64,000 bases of DNA from Pseudomonas sp. Irchel 3E13 (GCF_900187455.1 NZ_FYDX01000010.1:124001-188000), one strand, 5' to 3'. Shown: positions 35,634-44,763, counted from the stretch's first letter. A program made the numbers and translations. The notes: generated by a model from the letters alone, not told the origin.

Positions 35634-38600
35634 ATGTTCCATACCGTCCTGATCGCCAACCGTGGCGAAATCGCCGTCCGTGCCATTCGCACCTTGAAAA
35701 AACTCGGGGTGCGCAGTGTCGCGGTGTATTCCGAGGCCGACCGCAACGCCCAGCATGTCCGCGATGCCGACCTCGCCATCGCCCTGGGCGGCGAGAAAGC
35801 CGCCGACAGTTACCTGCGTGCCGAACGCATTCTTGAAGCCGCCCGTGAAAGCGGCGCCCAGGCCATCTATCCGGGCTATGGCTTTCTTTCGGAAAGCGCC
35901 GAGTTCGCCGAGGCCTGCGAGGCCGAGGGCATCGCCTTTATCGGCCCGACCGCGTTGCAGATTCGCGAGTTCGGCCTCAAGCACCGTGCCCGTGAACTGG
36001 CGGCGCTGGCCGGCGTACCGATGGCGCCCGGCACTGGGTTGCTCGACAGCCTCGACGACGCTTTGCAGGCCGCGCAGCGCATCGGTTACCCGGTGATGCT
36101 GAAAACCACCGCTGGCGGAGGCGGCATCGGCCTGACCCGTTGCGCCGACGCCGCCGCGCTGGCCAGCGCCTACGACAGCGTCAAGCGCATGGGCGAGCAG
36201 TTCTTCAGTGATGCCGGGGTGTTTCTGGAGTGCTTTGTCGATCAGGCGCGGCATGTCGAGGTGCAGATTTTCGGCGACGGCCAGGGCCGCGTGGTGGCCC
36301 TCGGCGAGCGCGACTGCTCGTTGCAGCGGCGCAATCAGAAAGTGGTGGAAGAAACCCCGGCGCCGAACCTGCCACAGGCGACCCGCGAGCGCCTGCATGC
36401 CGCCGCGGTGAAGCTCGGCGAGTCGGTGGCCTACCGCAGCGCCGGCACGGTCGAGTTCATTTATGACGCCGCCCGCGACGATTTCTACTTCCTGGAGGTC
36501 AATACGCGCCTGCAGGTCGAGCACCCGGTGACCGAAATGGTCACCGGCCTGGACCTGATCGAATGCATGCTCCAGGTCGCCGCCGGCGAGGCGCTGGACT
36601 GGCCGGCGCTGCAGCGGCAACCGCAAGGCGCGGCGATCGAGGTGCGCCTGTACGCCGAAGATCCGCTGAAGAACTTCCAGCCGAGCCCGGGTGTGTTGAC
36701 CGACGTGCATTTTCCGGCGGACGTGCGGATCGATACCTGGGTCAGCACCGGCAGTGAGGTCTCGGCCTTCTATGACCCGATGATCGCCAAGCTGATCGTT
36801 CACGCCGATACCCGCGAGCAGGCGATCGCCGCGATGACCGCGGCGCTGGCCGCGACCCGCCTGCACGGCATCGCCACCAACCTCGACTACCTGCGCCAGG
36901 TGGTGGCCGCGCCGCGTTTCCACAGCGGCGACGTCTGGACCCGCCTGCTCGACAGCTTCGACTATCAGCCCCAGGCCATCGAAGTGCTGGAGCCGGGCAC
37001 CTATTCCAGCGTGCAGGACTTTCCCGGCCGGCTCGGCTACTGGGACATCGGCGTGCCGCCGTCCGGGCCGATGGATGATTTTGCCTTTCGCCTGGCCAAC
37101 CGCATCGTCGGCAACCACGAGAGCGCCGCGGGCCTGGAATTCACCTTGCAGGGGCCGACCCTGCGTTTCCACTACGACTGCCTGATCGCCCTGACCGGCG
37201 CCGATTGCCCGGCGACCCTGGACGGCGAGGGCATCGCCTATTGGGCGCCGATCGCGGTCAAGGCCGGACAAGTGCTCAGGCTGGGTCGCGCCGCCAGTGG
37301 CTGCCGCACCTATCTGGCGGTGCGCAACGGCCTCGATGTGCCGGTCTATCTCGGCAGCCGCTCGACCTTCGCCCTCGGCCAGTTCGGCGGTCATGCCGGG
37401 CGCACCCTGCGCCCCGGCGATATCCTCAGCGTGTCCCGTCCCGAGCTGGCCGCCTGCACCACGCCGGCGCCGGTGAGCCCGCCGCAGGCGCTGGACGCCA
37501 GCCTGATTCCCGCCTACGGCCGCACCTGGCAGATCGGCGTGCTCTACGGCCCGCACGGCGCGCCGGACTTTTTCACCGAAGCATCCATCGAGGCATTCTT
37601 CGCCGCCGAATGGGAAGTGCACTACAACTCCAATCGCCTCGGCGTGCGCCTTTCCGGGCCCAAGCCGGGCTGGGCGCGGGCCGACGGTGGCGAGGCGGGG
37701 CTGCACCCGTCGAACGTGCACGATTGCGAATACGCCATCGGCGCCATCAACTTCACCGGCGACTTCCCGGTGATCCTGACCAAGGATGGCCCGAGCCTGG
37801 GCGGTTTCGTCTGCCCGGTGACCATCGCCAAGGCCGAGCTGTGGAAGGTCGGCCAGGTCAAGCCCGGCGACACCGTGCGCTTCCACCCGATCAGCTTCAA
37901 GCAGGCGCAGAGCCTGGAGCAGGCGCAACTGGGCAGCATCGCGGCGCTGGCGGCAATTGCCGCGGTGACCCTGCCGGCGCCCAGCCTGCAACCGGCCACC
38001 ACGGTGTCCGCCACGGTGCTCGCCGAGCTGCCCGCCAGCGGCAAGCGCCCGCACGTCACCTATCGCCAGGCGGGCGACGCCTACGTGCTGGTGGAATACG
38101 GCGACAACGTGCTCGACCTGGCCCTGCGCCTGCGTATCCACCTGTTGATGGAAGCGCTCAAGGCCAAACCGTTGCGCGGTCTGGAAGAGCTGGCGCCGGG
38201 GGTGCGCTCGCTGCAACTGCGCTACAACAGCCGGCAACTGCACCAGTCGGCGTTGATTGCGCATTTGCTGGAGCTGGAGGCCGGGCTGGCGGACGTCGAC
38301 GAGGTGAAAATCCCCACGCGCATCCTCCACCTGCCGATGGCCTTTGAGGACAGCGCCACCCTCGGCGCCGTGCAGCGCTACAGCGAAACCGTGCGCAGCG
38401 AAGCGCCCTGGCTGCCGAACAATGTCGACTTCATCCAGCGCGCCAACGGCCTGGCGACCCGCGAGGAGGTGCGCGACATCCTCTTCGACGCCAGTTACCT
38501 GATCCTCGGCCTGGGCGATGTTTATCTGGACGCCCCGTGCGCGGTGCCGCTCGACCCGCGCCATCGCCTGCTCAGTTCCAAATACAGCCCGGCGCGGACC

Positions 38601-39260
38601 TTCACCGCCGAGGGCACCGTCGGTATCGGCGGCATGTACATGTGCATCTACGGCATGGATTCCCCCGGCGGCTATCAACTGGTGGGACGGACCCTGCCGA
38701 TCTGGAACCGCTTTTCGCGCAACGCCCAGTTCAAGGACGGCCAGCCGTGGCTGCTGCACTTCTTCGACCAGGTGCGCTTCTATCCGGTCAGCGAGGCTGA
38801 ACTGGACATCTTCCGCGACGCCTTCCGCGAAGGCCGTGCGCAGATCCGCATCGAGGACGCGGTGTTCGACTTCGCTGAGTACCAGCGTTTCCTCCAGGCC
38901 AATGAAGCGGCTATCACCGACTTCCAGGCGCGGCAGAAACAGGCGTTCAATGCGGAAATCGCCCGGTGGCATGAGCAGGATGATGAAGAGGCCACCGCCG
39001 CGATCCGCCCACCGCACGACGCCGATGACTACGGCGATGCCCATGTGGTCAGCGCCGACATGTGCGGCAGCGTCTGGAAAATCCTTGTGCAGCCGGGTCA
39101 GACCGTGGAGGCGGGGGCGCCGTTGATGGTCGTGGAGGCGATGAAAATGGAGCTGTCGGTGTTCGCGCCGGTCAGCGGAACGGTACGCGCCGTCCGCTGC
39201 CAGCCGGGCAAGGCGGTACTGCCCGGCGACGCATTGCTGTTGCTGGATCCCGTGGCTTGA
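35634..39260 (+). CDS. uca: Urea carboxylase
   Basis: A biotin-dependent enzyme making allophanate from urea, ATP and bicarbonate. The domain order in its 1208 residues is as follows. Biotin carboxylase covers 1-450, with ATP-grasp loop TAGGGGIG and EVNTRLQVEHPVTE. The AHS2/KipA-like carboxyltransferase part spans about 450-770 (GTYSSVQDFPGRLGYWDIGV). AHS1/KipI-like follows at about 800-1020, and the biotinyl domain has VEAMKMEL near 1167. Relatives act on guanidine instead, but those usually neighbour carboxyguanidine deiminase genes, which are absent here. Partnered by atzF upstream and a GntR gene 12 bp downstream. Confidence 0.93.
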   Translation: MFHTVLIANRGEIAVRAIRTLKKLGVRSVAVYSEADRNAQHVRDADLAIALGGEKAADSYLRAERILEAARESGAQAIYPGYGFLSESAEFAEACEAEGIAFIGPTALQIREFGLKHRARELAALAGVPMAPGTGLLDSLDDALQAAQRIGYPVMLKTTAGGGGIGLTRCADAAALASAYDSVKRMGEQFFSDAGVFLECFVDQARHVEVQIFGDGQGRVVALGERDCSLQRRNQKVVEETPAPNLPQATRERLHAAAVKLGESVAYRSAGTVEFIYDAARDDFYFLEVNTRLQVEHPVTEMVTGLDLIECMLQVAAGEALDWPALQRQPQGAAIEVRLYAEDPLKNFQPSPGVLTDVHFPADVRIDTWVSTGSEVSAFYDPMIAKLIVHADTREQAIAAMTAALAATRLHGIATNLDYLRQVVAAPRFHSGDVWTRLLDSFDYQPQAIEVLEPGTYSSVQDFPGRLGYWDIGVPPSGPMDDFAFRLANRIVGNHESAAGLEFTLQGPTLRFHYDCLIALTGADCPATLDGEGIAYWAPIAVKAGQVLRLGRAASGCRTYLAVRNGLDVPVYLGSRSTFALGQFGGHAGRTLRPGDILSVSRPELAACTTPAPVSPPQALDASLIPAYGRTWQIGVLYGPHGAPDFFTEASIEAFFAAEWEVHYNSNRLGVRLSGPKPGWARADGGEAGLHPSNVHDCEYAIGAINFTGDFPVILTKDGPSLGGFVCPVTIAKAELWKVGQVKPGDTVRFHPISFKQAQSLEQAQLGSIAALAAIAAVTLPAPSLQPATTVSATVLAELPASGKRPHVTYRQAGDAYVLVEYGDNVLDLALRLRIHLLMEALKAKPLRGLEELAPGVRSLQLRYNSRQLHQSALIAHLLELEAGLADVDEVKIPTRILHLPMAFEDSATLGAVQRYSETVRSEAPWLPNNVDFIQRANGLATREEVRDILFDASYLILGLGDVYLDAPCAVPLDPRHRLLSSKYSPARTFTAEGTVGIGGMYMCIYGMDSPGGYQLVGRTLPIWNRFSRNAQFKDGQPWLLHFFDQVRFYPVSEAELDIFRDAFREGRAQIRIEDAVFDFAEYQRFLQANEAAITDFQARQKQAFNAEIARWHEQDDEEATAAIRPPHDADDYGDAHVVSADMCGSVWKILVQPGQTVEAGAPLMVVEAMKMELSVFAPVSGTVRAVRCQPGKAVLPGDALLLLDPVA

Positions 39261-39272
39261 GGACGTCTGATC

Positions 39273-40001
39273 ATGTTACCCATCCCTGAAAAAAAGGCCG
39301 CCCGTGAGCGGCCGGAAAACCTCGCCGAAGGCATCTACCAGCAGCTCAAGGAGGACATTTTCGAATTCCGCCTGCTGCCGGGCGATCGCTTCAGCGAAGG
39401 CGATGTTGCCAAGCGCCTGGCCGTCAGCCGCACGCCGGTGCGTCAGGCGCTCTACCACCTGGAACGCGAGGGTTATCTGGAGGTGCATTTTCGCAGCGGC
39501 TGGCAGGTCCGGCCGTTCGACTTCGCGCGGTTTGAGGAACTGTATGACTTGCGCATCGTTCTGGAACTGGCCTCGGTTCGCCATCTGTGCGGGCTGGAGG
39601 TCGAACTGGCCGGGCACCTGGAGCATCTGGTGAACATCTGGCTGGTCGAAGAGGGCCAGCGTTTGCAGGATGGCCGCGCGGTGTCACGCCTGGACGAGGA
39701 ATTCCACTGCGCGCTGGTGGCCGCCACCGGCAACCGGGAAATGGCCCGGGTGCACCGCGAAGTGACCGAGCAGATCCGCATCATCCGGCGTCTGGATTTC
39801 ACCCAGTCGCCGCGGGTGTCCGCCACCTACGAGGAGCATGGCGACATCCTCGACGCGATCCTCCAGCGTCGCGGCGAACAGGCTTGCCAGTTGCTGCGCG
39901 CGCACATCGAAGTGAGCAAGGCGGAAGTGCGCAAGATCACCTTGCACATGCTGCACAGCGCGCGGCAGCGGTTGGCGATGAAGGTGGTGGGCGGCGGTTA
40001 G
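39273..40001 (+). CDS. GntR family (FCD) transcriptional regulator
   Basis: A 242-residue regulator with an N-terminal winged helix-turn-helix (about residues 20-85, SEGDVAKRLAVSRTPVRQAL) and a C-terminal all-helical FCD ligand domain (about 95-225, with metal-site histidines in LDEEFHCALV and EEHGDILDAI). Starting 12 bp after uca, it is probably in the same transcript and controls the urea/allophanate genes or the facing permease. It ends just before a REP element. Confidence 0.9.
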   Translation: MLPIPEKKAARERPENLAEGIYQQLKEDIFEFRLLPGDRFSEGDVAKRLAVSRTPVRQALYHLEREGYLEVHFRSGWQVRPFDFARFEELYDLRIVLELASVRHLCGLEVELAGHLEHLVNIWLVEEGQRLQDGRAVSRLDEEFHCALVAATGNREMARVHREVTEQIRIIRRLDFTQSPRVSATYEEHGDILDAILQRRGEQACQLLRAHIEVSKAEVRKITLHMLHSARQRLAMKVVGGG

Positions 40002-40012
40002 GTGCGGCCGGA

Positions 40013-40065
40013 TCGCGAGCAAGCTCGCTCCTACGGGGATGTTGTAGGAGCGAGCTTGCTCGCGA
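40013..40065. repeat. REP doublet, first copy of the tandem duplication
   Basis: Same 22-bp inverted arms as at 28518, spacer GGGGATGTT, 12 bp after the GntR gene. It is the left end of the 195-bp unit that is repeated at 40208. Confidence 0.92.
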
Positions 40066-40082
40066 TCAGCGCCGAAGCGGTC

Positions 40083-40207
40083 TCAGGACCCAGCGTTCTG
40101 CACCGTCACCGCCGACCCGGCGCCGTCTCCCGAGCGCCGCAGCACATGCAGCACCGCCAGCGCCGCGACCACCAGGCCCGGCGAGGCCGCCAGCAACACC
40201 CCGGCAA
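40083..40207 (-). pseudogene. Duplicated 3' fragment of the MFS transporter gene
   Basis: A remnant matching the last ~40 codons and stop of the transporter at 40278-41498. It can be read in frame up to the same stop (40083-40085), but it has no start and is separated from the intact gene by a REP doublet. It arose by tandem duplication, and no function is expected. Confidence 0.85.
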
Positions 40208-40260
40208 TCGCGAGCAAGCTCGCTCCTACGGAGATGTTGTAGGAGCGAGCTTGCTCGCGA
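40208..40260. repeat. REP doublet, second copy
   Basis: Same arms as 40013-40065, spacer differing by one base (GGAGATGTT). It lies between the intact transporter end and its duplicated fragment and could act as a transcript end for the transporter. Confidence 0.92.
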
Positions 40261-40277
40261 TCAGCGTCGAAGCGGTC

Positions 40278-41498
40278 TCAGGACCCAGCGTTCTGCACCG
40301 GCACCGCCGACCCGGCGCCCTCTCCCGAGCGCCGCAGCACATGCAGCACCGCCAGCGCCGCGACCACCAGGCCCGGCGATGCGGCCAGCAACACGCCGGC
40401 AGTTCCGGCGCCCGCCGCCAGGATCTGCCCGGCCGCCAACGGCCCGCTGACTGAACCCAGGCGACCGATGGCGACCGCCGCGCCAACACCGGTGGCGCGC
40501 ACGGCGGTCGGGTAAAGCGGCGGCGCCAGGGCGTAAAGCACCAGTTGCGCCGCCAGCACGAACAGCCCGGCGGCGAAGCCGGCGATGGCCATGGCGGTCA
40601 CGCCCACCGCCAGGCCCAGGCCGGCCAGTGCCGCCAGCAGTCCAGCGTAGATGCACAGTGTGACCCGCACCGGGTTGCCGCGGTCCAGCAGCACGCCGCC
40701 CAGCAGCGAGCCGACCGCTCCGCCGATGTTGAAGAGCATCTGCACCAGCCCGGCTTCAGGCTTGCTGAAGCCCTGGCCGATCAGCAGTGACGGCAGCCAG
40801 TTGAGCAGCATGTACATCACGGTCAGGGTGAAGAAGTAACTCAGCCACAACATCAGCGTGGCGCTGCCGCGGCCGTCGCCGAACAGCGCGGTCGAGGTGG
40901 ACGGCCGTTCCACCGGGCCGGCGGCACGCTGGAACGCACTCGATTCCGGCAGCAACACCAGCATCAGCGGCACGGCCAGCAAGGGCGCCAGGCCGCCAAT
41001 AATGAACGTCATTTGCCAGTGGTCGTGGGCGAACATTGCCACCACTGCGGCCAGGGCGCCGCCCAGGGGGACACCGGAATACATGATGCTGATGGCGGTG
41101 CTGCGGCGTTTTTCACCCACCGCCTCGGCGCACAGGGCGATGAGGTTGGGCAGGGCGGCGCCGAGGCCCAGGCCGGTCATCAGGCGCGCCAACAGCAACT
41201 GGCTGTAGTCGCCGACATAGGCCGTCCACAGGGAAAACACGCCGAACAGGATGACCGCGGCCACCAGCACTTTCTTGCGCCCGATACGGTCGGCCAGCCA
41301 GCCGCCGAAGAAGGCGCCCGGCAACAGGCCGATGATGCTCGCGCTGAACACCCAGCCGAGCATCTTCGGATCGAGTTCGAAACTCTGGCGCAGACCGGCG
41401 GCTGCGGTGCCGGCCGATTGCAGATCGAAACCTTCGATCAGCGCGACGATGAAACACAAAGCGATTGTCAGCGTCGGACGACGCGATGAAGTGTCCAT
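40278..41498 (-). CDS. MFS transporter, AAHS (aromatic acid:H+ symporter) type
   Basis: A 406-residue, 12-helix permease of the major facilitator superfamily. The first helix has the aromatic-acid-symporter hallmark IEGFDLQSAG, with the conserved Asp. The inter-helix 2-3 loop GGWLADRIGRKKVL fits the superfamily signature. Because it diverges from an OprD-type porin and lies beside ferulate genes, a hydroxycinnamate or vanillate substrate is likely. The leader carries AACAACAACAAGAA next to the ribosome-binding region, a Crc/Hfq-type motif. The ATG at 41498 is preceded by GAGG. Its 3' end is duplicated downstream. Confidence 0.88.
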   Translation of the reverse strand: MDTSSRRPTLTIALCFIVALIEGFDLQSAGTAAAGLRQSFELDPKMLGWVFSASIIGLLPGAFFGGWLADRIGRKKVLVAAVILFGVFSLWTAYVGDYSQLLLARLMTGLGLGAALPNLIALCAEAVGEKRRSTAISIMYSGVPLGGALAAVVAMFAHDHWQMTFIIGGLAPLLAVPLMLVLLPESSAFQRAAGPVERPSTSTALFGDGRGSATLMLWLSYFFTLTVMYMLLNWLPSLLIGQGFSKPEAGLVQMLFNIGGAVGSLLGGVLLDRGNPVRVTLCIYAGLLAALAGLGLAVGVTAMAIAGFAAGLFVLAAQLVLYALAPPLYPTAVRATGVGAAVAIGRLGSVSGPLAAGQILAAGAGTAGVLLAASPGLVVAALAVLHVLRRSGEGAGSAVPVQNAGS

Positions 41499-41808
41499 GG
41501 CATGGCCTCATTTCTTGTTGTTGTTTTGCTGCGTCGGTGATGTCCAACGCGAAAATAAGATTAACAAATATAACTAAATTTACAGCGCTTTTTTTCGCTG
41601 GCCTTTTAGCATCTGAAAGCGCTGTGCTAGACGCGCCGGGTAGGGGAAAGCAGCCTGCTCTGTACGAGATAGTTAATAAAATTAATGTTCGATTATCGGT
41701 CATTGGCCGTTGACGAGGCCTCAAGGGCTTTCCATTCTCCGCTGCGAGACGGCGCCTGACACGCTGTCTCGATGCCAAAAAAACAACAACAAGAGTGGAC
41801 AACCCAAC
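41499..41808. promoter_or_regulatory. Divergent MFS/porin control region
   Basis: A 310-bp AT-rich gap. A TAACTA half-site (41571-41576) lies on the transporter side. ATAGTTAAT (41669-41677) on the porin side is identical to part of the ech operator at 43775. A-rich runs with AACAACAACAA precede both genes (41514-41528 on the minus strand, 41775-41793 on the plus strand). This suggests shared control by the MarR regulator and by Crc/Hfq. Confidence 0.5.
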
Positions 41809-43110
41809 ATGCATGAATGCGTTCGTGACACCCGCGCTACGCCCGGCTTCCGTGCGTCCGGCAGCCTCGCCCTGGCTGTCGCCCTGGCCAGCGGCCACAC
41901 CATGGCCGCCGGCTTTTTTGAAGACAGCCACGCCACCCTCGGCCTGAAAAACTACTACCTCGACCGCGACTACAAGGACGGCGGCGCGAAGAGCGCGGCC
42001 CGCGAGTGGGCGCAGGGTTTCAACCTGAATATCGAGTCGGGCTTTACCGAAGGGCCGCTGGGCTTCGGCCTGGATGCCCGTGGCCTGCTGGGGGTGAAAC
42101 TGGACTCGGCGCCATCGCGCAGTGGCACCGAACTGTTGCCGGTCTCGAAAAGCGACGGCGTGGCCGCCGACGACTATTCGCGGCTGGCGCTGACCGCCAA
42201 GCTGCGTTTGAGCCAGACCACGGTGAAGAGCGGCGACATCCTGATCTTCCTGCCGTTCGCCTTCGCCAGTCCCTCGCGCCTGCTGCCGCAGACCTTCCGC
42301 GGCACCACCCTGGTGTCGAAGGAGATCGACGGCCTGACGGTCAACGCCGGTTACCTCGACCGGATCAACAAGCGCGACTCCACCAGCTACGAGCGCATGG
42401 CTATCGCCTCGCCCAATGGCCGTTTCAAGGGGGCGCAAACCTCATCGCACATGGCCTATGCCGGCGCCGACTACCAGCTCAACAAGGCGTTGGGCGTGCG
42501 CCTTTATCACGCTGAACTCGAAGACCTGTACCAGCAGGACACCCTGGCCGCGCTCTACGAGCAGGGCATTGGCGACGGCACGTTCAGCGCCGACCTGCGC
42601 AGCTTCTTCAGCCGCGAAGACGGCCAGGCGCGGGCCGGCGCGGTGGACAACCGCAACCTCTCGGCGCTGCTCAGTTACCGCCTGGGTGGGCACAAACTGG
42701 GGATTGGTTACATGCACTCAACGGGCGACACCGCCACGCCTTATGTCTCGGGCACCGAGTTGATGGGCATGAGCGAGCTGACCATGAGCTCGGACTTTCT
42801 CAATGCCAAGGAACGCACCTGGCAGGCGATCTACGACTACGACTTTGTCGCGGTTGGCGTGCCGGGGCTGAAGGGGCGGCTGCGCTATGTGCGCGGGGAC
42901 CATATCGAACTGGCGTCGCTCAACGCCGACGATCGCAAGGAGCGCGAGTTTCAGATGGAACTGGGTTATGTGATCCAGAGCGGGCCGTTGAAGAACGTTG
43001 GGCTGCTGGCGCGCAAGTCGATCTACCGCAACGACTTCCCCACGGGTGCGGCGTTCCGCGATGAGAACCAGACCCGCTTCCTGGTCACCTACACGCTGCC
43101 GATCTGGTAA
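41809..43110 (+). CDS. OprD family outer-membrane porin
   Basis: A 433-residue channel protein of the Pseudomonas OprD/OccD-OccK family that admits small carboxylates. A long N-terminus leads into a signal peptide ending around GHTMAA (about residue 33). The mature protein begins GFFEDSHATLGLKNYYLDRD, the family pattern, and ends with a strand TRFLVTYTLPIW. The ATG at 41809 has only a weak ribosome-binding site but is followed by a normal export sequence. It diverges from an aromatic-acid transporter and precedes the ferulate genes, so a phenolic acid such as ferulate or vanillate is the likely solute. It carries a Crc-type A-rich leader. Confidence 0.9.
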   Translation: MHECVRDTRATPGFRASGSLALAVALASGHTMAAGFFEDSHATLGLKNYYLDRDYKDGGAKSAAREWAQGFNLNIESGFTEGPLGFGLDARGLLGVKLDSAPSRSGTELLPVSKSDGVAADDYSRLALTAKLRLSQTTVKSGDILIFLPFAFASPSRLLPQTFRGTTLVSKEIDGLTVNAGYLDRINKRDSTSYERMAIASPNGRFKGAQTSSHMAYAGADYQLNKALGVRLYHAELEDLYQQDTLAALYEQGIGDGTFSADLRSFFSREDGQARAGAVDNRNLSALLSYRLGGHKLGIGYMHSTGDTATPYVSGTELMGMSELTMSSDFLNAKERTWQAIYDYDFVAVGVPGLKGRLRYVRGDHIELASLNADDRKEREFQMELGYVIQSGPLKNVGLLARKSIYRNDFPTGAAFRDENQTRFLVTYTLPIW

Positions 43111-43171
43111 GGGGGCGTCGATCGCGGCTGAAGCCGCTCCTGCACAGTCCTCGCCAGTCAGCGGATTCCTG

Positions 43172-43648
43172 CTACTGATAAACCTTCTTCAACAACCGCA
43201 ACAGCTCCGCGCGCTCGGCATCGTCGAGCGCCGCGGTGGCGTCGTGGTCGCTGTCGGAGGCGATCTGCTTGAGGTCCTTGAGCAGCGTCTCGCCGCTCTT
43301 GCTCAGGAAGATGCCGTAGGAGCGCTTGTCCGGTTTGCAGCGGATGCGCACCGCCAGCGCGCGTTCTTCCAGCTTGTTCAGCAGCGGCACCACCTGCGGC
43401 GGTTCGATGGCCAGGGCGCGGGCCAGGTCGGCCTGCATCAGCCCGGGATTCTGTTCGATGATCGCCAGCGCGGAAAACTGCGCCGGGCGCAAATCATGCA
43501 CCGCCAGGCGGCTGATCAGGTTCTGGAACAGCTTCAACTGGGCTCGGCGCAGGGCATAACCGATCAGGTCTTCGAGGGACGCATCCAGCGCCGCAGCGGG
43601 GGCATCGGACTCGGGGAGGGTGTCGGTTTTGCGGGCGGACCTTGCCAT
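43172..43648 (-). CDS. MarR family transcriptional regulator (FerR-like)
   Basis: A 158-residue winged helix-turn-helix repressor. The recognition region MQADLARALAIEPPQVVPLLNKLEERALAV sits at about residues 68-97, with the wing RCKPDKRSYGIFLSKSGE. It is divergent from ech across 200 bp that include a TAGTTA/TAACTA dyad over the ech promoter. Related MarR proteins repress ferulate genes and respond to feruloyl-CoA; that ligand is inferred here. The ATG at 43648 is preferred over one at 43672 because AAGGAG lies upstream of it. Confidence 0.88.
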   Translation of the reverse strand: MARSARKTDTLPESDAPAAALDASLEDLIGYALRRAQLKLFQNLISRLAVHDLRPAQFSALAIIEQNPGLMQADLARALAIEPPQVVPLLNKLEERALAVRIRCKPDKRSYGIFLSKSGETLLKDLKQIASDSDHDATAALDDAERAELLRLLKKVYQ

Positions 43649-43775
43649 CGGGAAGCAGACTCCTTGAACCATGGATAAGAAAATTACCTAGTCTGCCTGC
43701 ATGAGCCGCATCTGGCTAGCCAGGATTTGTCGAGGGGCGAGCCCGAGGTGGCGGCAAGAAAGATAATTTTCATAA

Positions 43776-43811
43776 TAGTTAATTGACATAACTAATTTGC
43801 TCCATTAGCTT
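43776..43811 (+). promoter_or_regulatory. ech promoter with embedded repressor-type dyad
   Basis: TAGTTA (43776-43781) and TAACTA (43789-43794) form an inverted repeat with a 7-base spacer containing a perfect -35 box TTGACA (43783-43788). A weak -10 TAGCTT follows after 17 bases. A protein on the dyad would block RNA polymerase, fitting a MarR repressor. Confidence 0.55.
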
Positions 43812-43848
43812 GCTGAACATCGCCCACGAACAACAAGAGTGCAAACAC

Positions 43849-44679
43849 ATGAGCAACTACGAAGGCCGCTGGACCACCGTCAAAGTCGAACTGGAATCCG
43901 GTATCGCCTGGGTCACCCTGAACCGCCCGGAAAAGCGCAACGCCATGAGCCCGACCCTCAACCGCGAGATGGTCGACGTGCTGGAAACCCTGGAGCAGGA
44001 TCCCGAAGCCGGCGTGCTGGTGCTGACCGGTGCTGGCGAAGCCTGGACTGCAGGCATGGACCTCAAGGAATACTTCCGCGAAGTGGACGCCGGCCCGGAA
44101 ATCCTCCAGGAAAAAATCCGCCGCGAAGCCTCGCAATGGCAATGGAAACTGCTGCGCATGTACACCAAGCCGACCATCGCCATGGTCAACGGCTGGTGCT
44201 TCGGTGGCGGCTTCAGCCCGCTGGTGGCCTGTGACCTGGCGATCTGCGCCGACGAAGCCACGTTCGGCCTGTCGGAAATCAACTGGGGCATCCCGCCGGG
44301 CAACCTGGTGAGCAAGGCCATGGCCGACACCGTGGGCCATCGCCAGTCGCTGTACTACATCATGACCGGCAAGACCTTCGGCGGGCCGAAAGCTGCCGAG
44401 ATGGGCTTGGTCAACGAAAGCGTGCCGCTGGCGCAACTGCGCGAAACCACCCGTGAACTGGCGCTGAACCTGCTGGAGAAAAACCCGGTGGTCCTGCGCG
44501 CCGCCAAGCATGGCTTCAAGCGCTGCCGCGAGCTGACCTGGGAGCAGAACGAAGACTACCTGTACGCCAAGCTCGACCAGTCCCGCCTGCTGGACACCGA
44601 AGGCGGCCGCGAGCAGGGCATGAAGCAGTTCCTCGACGACAAGAGCATCAAGCCGGGCCTGCAAGCCTACAAGCGTTGA
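43849..44679 (+). CDS. ech: Feruloyl-CoA hydratase/lyase (enoyl-CoA hydratase family)
   Basis: Hydrates feruloyl-CoA and cleaves it to vanillin and acetyl-CoA; also acts on p-coumaroyl- and caffeoyl-CoA. The 276-residue crotonase-fold protein begins MSNYEGRWTTVKVELESGIA. It has the CoA oxyanion-hole regions TGAGEAWTAGMDLKEYF and NGWCFGGGFSPLVACDLAI, and the catalytic Glu in LSEINWGIPPG. These features are close to known Pseudomonas ferulate Ech. It is followed by a hairpin and vdh. AACAACAAG just before the start is a Crc/Hfq-type motif. Confidence 0.95.
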   Translation: MSNYEGRWTTVKVELESGIAWVTLNRPEKRNAMSPTLNREMVDVLETLEQDPEAGVLVLTGAGEAWTAGMDLKEYFREVDAGPEILQEKIRREASQWQWKLLRMYTKPTIAMVNGWCFGGGFSPLVACDLAICADEATFGLSEINWGIPPGNLVSKAMADTVGHRQSLYYIMTGKTFGGPKAAEMGLVNESVPLAQLRETTRELALNLLEKNPVVLRAAKHGFKRCRELTWEQNEDYLYAKLDQSRLLDTEGGREQGMKQFLDDKSIKPGLQAYKR

Positions 44680-44686
44680 TGCCGAT

Positions 44687-44711
44687 GGGCGGCGTTTGTG
44701 CGACGCCGCCC
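44687..44711 (+). other. Intercistronic hairpin between ech and vdh
   Basis: GGGCGGCGT and ACGCCGCCC form a perfect 9-bp stem with a 7-base loop, tail GTTTCT. It is too weak for a full terminator and may limit read-through or protect the ech mRNA end. Confidence 0.45.
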
Positions 44712-44763
44712 GTTTCTGCCAGCCTTCGATGATTCCCGATAACGACAAGAAAGAGGAATGAGC

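Larger units (their letters stand above)
40013..40402. repeat. 195-bp tandem duplication (REP doublet plus MFS gene end)
   Basis: Bases 40013-40207 and 40208-40402 align without gaps at an offset of exactly 195, with about eight mismatches (around 96% identity). Each unit holds one REP doublet and the final ~40 codons of the MFS transporter gene on the minus strand. Mismatches cluster at the right end of the units. Confidence 0.9.

Noticed and set aside
35475..39044. 1189-codon minus-strand frame
   Set aside because: Entirely antisense to urea carboxylase, which has intact domains in order; codon phase effect of high GC.
40002..40454. Plus-strand frame across the REP elements with repeated peptide
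   Set aside because: Its internal repetition simply reflects the 195-bp DNA duplication; no ribosome-binding site or domain.
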